This document shows, in pieces, positions 1 through 4,716 of a stretch of DNA of 6,704 nt (within the stretch, counting starts at the first letter, position 1; each line of letters begins with the position of its first letter). The notes beneath the pieces were generated by a model. The model did no database searches. It was not told where the DNA came from and worked only from the letters and a program-made list of their open reading frames with translations. The stretch comes from Candidatus Brocadiaceae bacterium (GTDB taxonomy: Bacteria > Planctomycetota > Brocadiia > Brocadiales > Brocadiaceae). The DNA lies in NCBI GenBank assembly GCA_024653795.1, contig JANLHY010000587.1, positions 1 through 6,704 of the forward strand, given 5' to 3'. Made by a program: the position numbers and the translations under genes.

Positions 1-51
1 CGCAGCCGACAATTCCACTGATGGACTGGTTCTCGCCATGCCAGGAATCAT
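1..51 (-). CDS. Transposase N-terminus, IS630-like, partial
   Basis: Seventeen codons run off the left edge of the window: MIPGMARTSPSVELSAA. The start at 49-51 follows a GGGAGAAAGG purine stretch on the minus strand; the in-frame ATG at 37-39 (MARTSPSV...) is an alternative start. A short M-A-R-x-x-P leader followed by V-x-L-S/T and an acidic stretch is typical of IS630-family transposases, whose helix-turn-helix begins just after. Only the leader is visible: no DDE catalytic residues and no helix-turn-helix can be seen, so the call is tentative. Its position, just inside the point where the neighbouring gene is cut, supports a mobile-element gene. If the element is intact, the rest of the transposase continues to the left on this strand. 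Confidence 0.4.
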   Translation of the reverse strand, partial: MIPGMARTSPSVELSAA

Positions 52-96
52 AGCACCTTTCTCCCAATATGTCTAGTTATTTACGGGACACCACAC
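1..96 (-). mobile_element. End of an insertion sequence, probably IS630 family (cut by window edge)
   Basis: The DUF2321-type coding similarity stops abruptly at about position 97 (codons for AQEL, then unrelated sequence). On the minus strand the next bases read GTGTGGTGTCCCGTAAATAA, followed about 30 bases later by a ribosome-binding-like GGGAGAAAGG and an ATG. A TA dinucleotide at 97-98 sits at the boundary, and IS630/Tc1-type elements duplicate TA on insertion. The boundary and the broken gene are seen in the sequence. The family assignment rests on the transposase start and the TA, and is inference. The other end of the element lies outside the window, so neither terminal inverted repeats nor the second TA can be checked. 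Confidence 0.45.
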
Positions 97-228
97 TAGT
101 TCTTGTGCAGCCTTGATTTTTGCCTCTGTCCAGGGATAGGGTTTTCCACAATTTTGACAAAATTTAGGAATATTATAGCTACATAAATTTAATACACCTT
201 TGATGTGGTATTTACTACGAATATCATT

Positions 229-244
229 TTTACAACTTTACAAC
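229..244. repeat. 8-bp tandem duplication (TTTACAAC x2) causing a frameshift
   Basis: TTTACAAC occurs twice back to back, at 229-236 and 237-244. On the minus strand this is GTTGTAAA repeated inside the zinc-ribbon pseudogene, just after the NCQRC knuckle. Eight extra bases shift the frame by two and lead to a stop at the codon after VVNTTSKVY. Deleting one copy restores CQRCKNDIRSKYHIKG, which agrees with the rest of the domain. It looks like a replication-slippage duplication that arose in, or helped kill, the gene. Confidence 0.8.
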
Positions 245-328
245 GTTGACAATTAGTGATTGTAGACGCCCCGCATATATCGCAAAAATTCATATTACAC
301 TCAGAATTAGATTTTGTCATACTATTAA

Positions 329-368
329 CCCTACAACGCCATTTGTCAAATTTCATGGCGTTGTAGGG
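329..368. mobile_element. 40-bp palindromic mini-element with TTAA flanks, inserted in a gene
   Basis: The arms CCCTACAACGCCAT (329-342) and ATGGCGTTGTAGGG (355-368) are perfect inverted complements around a 12-base loop. TTAA lies directly outside each end (325-328 and 369-372), so the pairing extends to 19 bp (324-342 with 355-373). The element sits inside the zinc-ribbon gene; excising it with one TTAA (44 bases) rejoins the reading frame as GHIIN-SMTKSN. That restoration strongly supports a discrete insertion with a 4-bp target duplication. Because TTAA is itself palindromic, the exact boundary between element and duplication cannot be fixed from one copy. It is too small to code for anything and would need a transposase supplied in trans. 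Confidence 0.8.
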
Positions 369-441
369 TTAATTATATGCCCATTTAAACAAATTTGGGC
401 TATATCATACCAACCTTCTCGTCCTGGCCAACCTTCTTCTT

Positions 442-1335
442 TCATGCCCTTTCTCCCTCTACAATCCTAATTTCCTCTTCCATCAACCCATACAATTCAT
501 ACACAAGCTGGTCAATCTGGCGGTCGGTGGCGTCTATCTGGCGCTGGATAGCGGTCTTTTCGTGGTCTGTCCTTGCAGATGCTAATTGCTTGTGCAGTTC
601 AAGCATCTGGTTAACAAGAGCTACCATCTGGTCATAGCGGGCTTTGTCAGATGGATCCTGAAAATTGATAGTACGAATAGGAAGTTGTTCTACATGATAT
701 TTCTTAACTTGAGCCAGTGCCTCACCTTTTTCAGGGTTCATGAAACTATAGACAAATAAAAATAGCTTGGAATTTATAATACCGATTGCATAACGAAGAT
801 CGTAATTCAAGTTCTTCGGCAGTATAATGTGCAAATTATCACGTGCAATAAAATTATTATTTATTAAAGTCGCAATGATTGAGTCACCTGTCTGGCGAAC
901 CACAATTTTTAATGGTGCTGTGAATATTGAAGAATCACGAGGCGCGGCGAGCCAATGACCATATTGTATCCAATAATCATAGTTCCAAAGGTTTTCGTAC
1001 CTTTGAATAAGACTACCACGTAAGAGAGGAGACCATGTTTTATCAGGAGCGGCACCTTCTTTAACAAAGGGCTTTTTTCCCATTATTTCATTAGTTTGAG
1101 GCGGATTCCCCTTACCTTTTTCAAATGGTTTTACTCCATTGTATACTTTGCAAATATTTAAAAGCTGAGATGAAGTGTCTTGAATTTTACGGAACAAAAT
1201 CTGAGATCCATGAGGAACAATAATATTAATAGAATCACCATTGCGAGGAATAAATTTACCCGATAAGTTATGCATAGATTGGATTTGCCCATTTCTCAAG
1301 GCCATCGGCCACGTACCAGTCGCGATGCCAGTCAA
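442..1335 (-). pseudogene. C-terminal fragment of type IIG restriction-modification enzyme (TaqI-like specificity domain)
   Basis: This 297-codon frame carries the target-recognition half of an Eco57I/TaqI-class adenine methyltransferase. Visible hallmarks are YNGVKPFEKGKGNPPQTNE, then WSPLLRGSLIQRYENLW with YWIQYGHWLAAPRD, the pattern of the TaqI-like C-terminal specificity domain, then LRYAIGIINSKLF and VEQLPIRTI. The last 65 residues form a heptad-rich coiled coil (from KARYDQMVALVNQMLELHKQ to YELYGLMEEE), as usual at the C-terminus of these enzymes. The first 15-20 codons overlap the N-terminal fragment in another frame and are not homologous; true similarity begins near 1285. GKGNPPQ is a specificity-domain motif, not catalytic NPPY. 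No convincing ribosome-binding site precedes the nominal start, so it is probably not translated on its own. Its TGA overlaps the ATG of the zinc-ribbon gene. Confidence 0.85.
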
Positions 1336-2650
1336 GCAGATATGTATAAGCGCCTAAGAGAAAAGAGCCGGAGCCGCAGGCAGGGTCGAGGATTTTTAGT
1401 TTCGATACAGATTTTGGATTTTGGGGATTAACAACCCCCGCACCCCCTTTACTAAGGGGGATTTTTATGCGTTCATCATTCTGTAATCCACATTCAAGGA
1501 GTTTTCCCACGGTGTTTTTTACGATGTAATCCACGATATACGTCGGTGTGTAGTAAACCCCGCCTGCCTTTCTGCCCTCCGGCTTCTCTTCCACCACTGT
1601 GCGGTGACCAGCCGTAAGGCGGATTACCTTCCCCAAAAATTGCTCATAGACCTGTCCAAGGATATTTGGGGAAATAACGGAGAATTCATAAGGACTATCG
1701 GGATAATATAAGTTTTTGATGATATTCTTCAGCACACTATCATCTACGGTTACGTTGAGTGTGAGGGTATCGGGAGATTCTGCCCTGCTTTTGTCCTTTT
1801 GAAAATGAAACAGACCGGAGTTATACCGTTCATCGGCGCGATGGAACATCTCGCAGAGACGCGCATACACACGGTCGCCGTTCTGTAAGGCCATGAGCCG
1901 ACCATATTTTTCGATGCCGCGGTCCTCGCAGATGCGCAGGAAGACGATGCGGTCGATGGTGCGCTGGACGGTAAAGTTCAAGTCGTACTGGGTTAAGTCG
2001 GGATTCCGCAGCGCCAGATTGCGGGCAATCGTGTCACGCCAGGATTCGATCTCTTTCAGAAATGCATCATCAACCGATGCCGTACCTTTTTTGACCTTAC
2101 TCGACTCGGCATACCTGTCAAAAGAACCTTTTAAGACCGCATCGCGCAAAAAAATCTGGGAAATCTCATCCCAACGCTGTGCGTATTCAGTATACGTAAG
2201 GTAAAGGATACGGGCAGTAGATGACTTGTCTGACTTATCGGGTTTGACCCTGCAGTCATACACGGCGAACGCTTCGAAGTCGGTAAGTATACTCAGAGGG
2301 AGTTTGGCTGACCATGCGTAGCGGCGCAACTGGAAGGCAGGAGAGATATCGTCTTTGAGGTTGACTGAGGGTTTCTTTGTCTCCACAAAGAACTTGCGTG
2401 TCCCGCCGATACGGAAGCAGTAGTCAGGCGCTTTGGTAAAACCTCCTACCTTGATGGAGTCCTCGTGGATAACGTCTTTGTACGCCTCGTCATAGCCCTT
2501 TTCGTTGTTTACGTCCCAGCCCAGTAGTTTGAAAAACGGGTCAACGAACTCACGCCGAAGCTGGGTCTCGTTGTATGTGCCTGAACGATATGCATCGAGG
2601 TTGTTGTCAAATCGCCCGACCAGCCCAAGTATTTCCTGTGGAATGGCCAT
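1268..2650 (-). pseudogene. N-terminal fragment of type IIG restriction-modification enzyme (nuclease plus methylase motif I)
   Basis: The fragment is 460 residues from the ATG at 2648-2650, chosen because AGAGGA lies 6 bases upstream and the protein then begins MAIPQEILGLVGRF. A longer frame back to 2809 only translates repeat DNA. Residues 34-46 (EFVDPFFKLLGWD) open a PD-(D/E)XK nuclease module with P75-D76 and E90-T-K92. A helical linker follows, then methylase motif X (GGVYYTPTYIVDYIV, about 363-377) and the SAM-binding motif I DPACGSGSF (422-430). The frame continues LLDWHRDWYVADGLEKWA and stops six codons later. Family members are roughly 1000 residues long; here about 250-300 are missing, including the NPPY catalytic motif IV, and the C-terminal part resumes in a different frame. 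Neither half can methylate. The nuclease module looks intact on paper, but family enzymes act as one polypeptide. Residues about 386-410 are an in-frame palindromic-repeat insertion. Confidence 0.88.
1431..1463 (+). repeat. Palindromic repeat copy R1, inside coding sequence
   Basis: This is a copy of the family ACAACCCCC-(n)-CCCCCTTT-(n)-AAGGGGGATT. It lies within the methyltransferase frame and is translated as IPLSKGGAGVVNP without breaking it. It sits between GKLLE and PKSVSKLKILDPACGSG, a junction that is normally a short linker in this enzyme class. Confidence 0.85.
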
Positions 2651-2656
2651 TTTTAT

Positions 2657-2662
2657 TCCTCT
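2657..2662 (-). promoter_or_regulatory. Ribosome-binding site deciding the restriction-modification gene start
   Basis: AGAGGA on the minus strand ends 6 bases before the ATG at 2648-2650. It fixes the start of the restriction-modification protein and excludes the 53 extra upstream codons, which are translated repeat DNA. Confidence 0.7.
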
Positions 2663-2668
2663 GTAACA

Positions 2669-2703
2669 AATCCCCCTTAAAAAAGGGGGACGGAGGGGGT
2701 TGT
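2669..2703 (-). repeat. Palindromic repeat copy R2
   Basis: A minus-oriented copy of the AATCCCCCTT...AAGGGGG...GGGGGTTGT family, immediately upstream of the ribosome-binding site of the restriction-modification gene. Its flank TTGTAAAATAACT is shared with copy R5, so the repeat unit is longer than the core. Confidence 0.85.
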
Positions 2704-2783
2704 AAAATAACTCCAGTATGAAAATTCGTAACAGTTTAGTTTTTTGAAAAATATCAATAGTTGAAAATGCCTTTGTGACAGTA

Positions 2784-2813
2784 TGTAGTGGCAATTCATG
2801 AATTGCCACTACA
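2784..2813. repeat. Perfect 30-bp palindrome
   Basis: The half-site TGTAGTGGCAATTCA is followed directly by its exact complement TGAATTGCCACTACA, with no spacer. From memory, GTAG(G/T)GGC-AATTCATGAATT-type palindromes are dispersed repeats in several environmental bacterial lineages; that is recollection and was not searched. Confidence 0.9.
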
Positions 2814-2895
2814 GTGCATGATAACTACGTTATTACTGGAATTTTTCAAAAAACTAAAAGCTCTTTCCAGAAAACCCAGAAAAAGAGAAAAAAAC

Positions 2896-2930
2896 ACAAC
2901 CCCCTGATTCCCCCTTTGCTAAGGGAGATT
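2896..2930 (+). repeat. Palindromic repeat copy R3, possible terminator-like hairpin for rubrerythrin
   Basis: This plus-oriented copy ends 3 bases before the rubrerythrin stop codon. Read in the direction of rubrerythrin transcription it gives CTCCCTT-AGCA-AAGGGGG, a 7-bp stem, and about 15 bases later a run of seven T. The gap between stem and T-run is longer than in a classical intrinsic terminator, so a termination role is only possible. Confidence 0.65.
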
Positions 2931-2933
2931 AAC

Positions 2934-3425
2934 TTAGCCAATTTTTATAAACATTGACTTTGATGCGCCGCAGATGGGGCATTTATCCGGCGCAGCGTTT
3001 TCAACGGTATTCCCACAGACCTGGCAGACGTAGTAATCTACAGCCTCGTTCTTGCCCATATTATTTAATGCCTTTTGATAAAGTTCCGCATGTATCTTTT
3101 CCACCTTGTTGGCAAATTCGAAACTCTGCAGGGCTTGTTTGTTTCCTCCTTTCCTGGCTTCCTCAATCATCTGAGGATACATCTTTGTAAATTCGAACGT
3201 TTCTCCTCCAATTGCCTCCTGAATATTTTCTTTTGTGCTCTTTACGCCGCCCATCACCCGCAGATGGCTGTGCGCGTGCACTGTTTCGGCCTCTGCCGCT
3301 GCGCGGAAGAGCTTTGCCACCTGTTTGAAACCTTCCTCTTCAGCCTTTTTGGCGAAGGCGAGATATTTTCTATTGGCCTGCGATTCACCCGCAAAGGCGT
3401 TCTTCAGATTGTCCATTGACGACAT
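2934..3425 (-). CDS. rbr: Rubrerythrin
   Basis: Rubrerythrin is a cytoplasmic non-haem di-iron protein that reduces hydrogen peroxide in anaerobes and microaerophiles, taking electrons through its own rubredoxin-like domain. The 163 residues match the family's usual size. Residues 1-120 are the four-helix ferritin-like domain: AFAGESQANRKY supplies E14, EAETVHAHSHL supplies the E47-x-x-H50 ligands, QMIEEA supplies an acidic ligand near 88-89, and VEKIHAELY supplies E109-x-x-H112. Residues 132-163 are the rubredoxin-like domain with C134-x-x-C137 and C149-x-x-C152 for one iron. The start at 3425 is preferred over the ATG three codons later because AAAGGAG lies 7 bases upstream. The gene is probably transcribed alone: palindromic repeats lie on both sides and abut its stop. 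It appears intact. Confidence 0.96.
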   Translation of the reverse strand: MSSMDNLKNAFAGESQANRKYLAFAKKAEEEGFKQVAKLFRAAAEAETVHAHSHLRVMGGVKSTKENIQEAIGGETFEFTKMYPQMIEEARKGGNKQALQSFEFANKVEKIHAELYQKALNNMGKNEAVDYYVCQVCGNTVENAAPDKCPICGASKSMFIKIG

Positions 3426-3432
3426 GGTGTTT

Positions 3433-3439
3433 CTCCTTT
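3433..3439 (-). promoter_or_regulatory. Strong ribosome-binding site of rubrerythrin
   Basis: AAAGGAG on the minus strand lies 7 bases before the ATG at 3423-3425, which favours this ATG over the in-frame one at codon 4. It is one of the clearest Shine-Dalgarno sites in the window. Confidence 0.75.
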
Positions 3440-3460
3440 CCCTTTAAGTTATTCCTATGC

Positions 3461-3495
3461 AGCCCCCCTTAACAAAGGGGGATTCAGGGGGTTGT
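3461..3495 (-). repeat. Palindromic repeat copy R4
   Basis: A minus-oriented copy (CCCCCCTTAACAAAGGGGGA, then TTCAGGGGGTTGT) about 20 bases upstream of the rubrerythrin ribosome-binding site. It forms an inverted pair with R5 and, if transcribed, would lie in the leader or promoter region of rubrerythrin. Confidence 0.85.
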
Positions 3496-3515
3496 GTGTT
3501 TTCCGTAGTTATTTT

Positions 3516-3548
3516 ACAACCCCCTAGCCCTCTTTTCTAAGGGGGATT
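3516..3548 (+). repeat. Palindromic repeat copy R5
   Basis: A plus-oriented copy (ACAACCCCCTAGCCCTC, then TTTTCTAAGGGGGATT) with a slightly degenerate middle. It faces R4 across about 20 bases; together they make an imperfect inverted repeat with arms of about 33 bases that could form one large hairpin or cruciform between murI and rubrerythrin. Confidence 0.85.
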
Positions 3549-3594
3549 CTCAATGCCATACATCGTATAACCCGCTTAAATAAAATGAAAAACT

Positions 3595-4431
3595 TTACCC
3601 ACAATGAGAACATTCCGATTCACAGACGATTCCTTCGTTTTGTAATAATTGTTTGCACCTCCTTATTACCTCTTTTCCATTTCTTGAGATATAAAACCTT
3701 ATATTTGTCTTTAAAGGAATTTTGTGCTTTTCCATGATTCCATTATTGAGCAGTCGTTCGTTTTGAAGCGTTCTTCTTAGATGCCTGGCTGTTCCGTAAT
3801 TTCCGTCTATTATACTGATTTCCATACCCATCACTTTCACAATTTCTTCTTTTATCAAGACAAAATGAGTGCATCCCAGAACGATGGCCGAAATATCCTC
3901 TTTGTTTACAAACGAAAATATACGAGAAAGATAATCTTCAATCTCTCGTCCATGGATATGGCCATGTTCGATAATCTCCACAAGTCCTGGACAAGGAAGC
4001 GGGACGATTTCAGAACGGTGTTTGTAGTGACGTATCAATTCATTGAATTTTTTACTCTTTAACGTGAGCGGGGTGGCCATGACGAGGATTTTACCCTTGA
4101 TACCAAGCTCCGCAGCAGGCTTTACAGCAGGCTCCATCCCAACCACGGGAAAAGCACACATCCTGCGAATTTCGTTGATTGCAGCGCCAGTAGCAGTATT
4201 ACAGGCAACGACCAGGCATTTAACGCCAACAGAGGATAAGAATTCGGTTGTCTTTATGGATAAGGACTGGACCACATTTTCTGGTTTATTCCCGTAAGGG
4301 GCATGGAGCGTATCAGCAAAATAAATAAATTCCTCGTTTGGCAGTATCTTGATTATCTCAGCGAGGACTGATATTCCTCCGATACCGGAATCGAAGATAC
4401 CTATGGGGAGCTTAGCTCTTGGGTTGTCCAT
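3595..4431 (-). CDS. murI: Glutamate racemase MurI
   Basis: This cytosolic cofactor-independent enzyme interconverts L- and D-glutamate, supplying D-glutamate for the peptidoglycan precursor. The 278 residues agree with the family length. The N-terminal lobe opens with the substrate-binding motif IGIFDSGIGGISVL (D14, S15), then FADTLHAPYGNKP and VVACNTATGAA with the catalytic C77. The C-terminal lobe carries the second catalytic cysteine in VLGCTHFVLI (C187-T-H189); the usual GCTHYP proline is replaced here. An unusual tail ends CESECSHCG. There is no Shine-Dalgarno sequence before the start at 4431, but the reading from MDNPRAKLPIGIFDSG fits the family start. The flanking gaps (169 and 285 bases) contain repeats, so it is probably not tightly co-transcribed with its neighbours. 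A functional MurI implies that the host makes peptidoglycan. Confidence 0.95.
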   Translation of the reverse strand: MDNPRAKLPIGIFDSGIGGISVLAEIIKILPNEEFIYFADTLHAPYGNKPENVVQSLSIKTTEFLSSVGVKCLVVACNTATGAAINEIRRMCAFPVVGMEPAVKPAAELGIKGKILVMATPLTLKSKKFNELIRHYKHRSEIVPLPCPGLVEIIEHGHIHGREIEDYLSRIFSFVNKEDISAIVLGCTHFVLIKEEIVKVMGMEISIIDGNYGTARHLRRTLQNERLLNNGIMEKHKIPLKTNIRFYISRNGKEVIRRCKQLLQNEGIVCESECSHCG

Positions 4432-4470
4432 AAAAAATGTATTTTTATCTATTCAAGTGTGGAAAAAAGC

Positions 4471-4688
4471 CGCTGCCGAAGTCAGCCTAATTAAATGTTC
4501 CAAGAATTCCAAACAATTAGTTCCTCCCCTTACCCCTGCTGGCAAGGGCAATGTCATTGAATTAAGCTATTTCAAAACTTTGAGTATTCATAATTATAAT
4601 AAACATTGAAACATCTTCCCTTAATTCAATGACATTGCCAGTCAAGGGAGAGGTTATTTGTAATTTGTATCGCTACCGAAGTCAGCCT
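4471..4688. repeat. 18-bp direct repeats 200 bp apart enclosing a 20-bp inverted repeat
   Basis: CGCTGCCGAAGTCAGCCT at 4471-4488 recurs with one mismatch (CGCTACC...) at 4671-4688, exactly 200 bases later. Between them lies the perfect inverted repeat GGCAATGTCATTGAATTAAG at 4547-4566 with its complement at 4620-4639. Outside the inner arms, partial similarity continues (CCTCCCCTT left; AAGGGAGAGG right). The unit fills most of the 285-base gap between nadE and murI, and no gene is seen there. It could be a mini-element with a long target duplication, or two diverged copies of a repeat. The loop is 53 bases, so a terminator role is doubtful. Confidence 0.75.
4547..4639. repeat. 20-bp perfect inverted repeat with 53-base loop
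   Basis: The arms at 4547-4566 and 4620-4639 are exact complements (GGCAATGTCATTGAATTAAG and its reverse complement). Neither strand shows a T-run directly after the structure, so it is not an obvious terminator for nadE. Confidence 0.85.
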
Positions 4689-4716
4689 GTTTTATTACAA
4701 TTTGCGTTGAAAATAT

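Larger units (their letters stand above)
97..445 (-). pseudogene. DUF2321-type zinc-ribbon protein, broken by three lesions
   Basis: The gene starts at the ATG at 443-445, overlapping the stop of the restriction-methylation gene (ATGA) behind a GGGAGAAAGG ribosome-binding site. It begins MKEEGWPGREGW, then YDIAQICLNGHIIN, and hits a stop inside a 40-bp palindromic insertion. Removing the insertion plus one TTAA restores the frame: GHIINSMTKSNS, then FCDICGASTITNCQRC. An 8-bp tandem duplication (229-244) then shifts the frame; removing one copy gives CQRCKNDIRSKYHIKG, and later FCQNCGKPYPWTEAKIKAAQ. The three CxxC pairs (FCDICG, NCQRC, FCQNCG) are zinc-ribbon knuckles. The I-C-x-N-G-H-x-I start and the GKPYPWTEAK signature match, from memory, the uncharacterised DUF2321 family. 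The 3' part is lost at the IS boundary near 97. No function is known for the family; coupling to a restriction gene suggests an accessory role, which is inference. The family name is less certain than the zinc-ribbon nature. Confidence 0.75.
2669..2930. repeat. 262-bp nested, nearly concentric inverted-repeat structure (R2 / 18-bp IR / 30-bp palindrome / R3)
   Basis: Three layers of symmetry share almost the same centre. The outer layer is repeat copies R2 (2669-2703) and R3 (2896-2930) in opposite orientation, centred at 2799.5. The middle layer is an exact 18-bp inverted repeat, TTTAGTTTTTTGAAAAAT at 2735-2752 and its complement at 2841-2858, centred at 2796.5. The core is a perfect 30-bp palindrome at 2784-2813, centred at 2798.5. 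The spacers between layers do not match each other. The structure fills the gap between the rubrerythrin stop and the restriction-modification start. It may be a nested set of mini-element insertions; no gene is seen here. Confidence 0.75.

Noticed and set aside
246..637. Plus-strand frames at the left end
   Set aside because: They run antisense to the zinc-ribbon pseudogene and the C-terminal restriction fragment, with compositions that do not look like proteins.
1080..1110. NPPQ in GKGNPPQTNE as the catalytic NPPY motif of an adenine methylase
   Set aside because: It lies in the specificity domain, after VKPFEKGKG, where this class has a conserved KPPQ/NPPQ-type turn; the real motif IV belongs between motif I and this domain and is missing.
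2651..2809. 53-codon N-terminal extension of the restriction-modification protein
   Set aside because: It translates repeat R2 and half of the palindrome (NPLRPPFLRG is the repeat read as protein); the ribosome-binding site lies before the internal ATG at 2648-2650.
3461..3548. CRISPR-like array made of the repeated C/G-rich units
   Set aside because: The copies are in opposite orientations, unevenly spaced, partly inside a gene and without uniform spacers; they are dispersed palindromic repeats.
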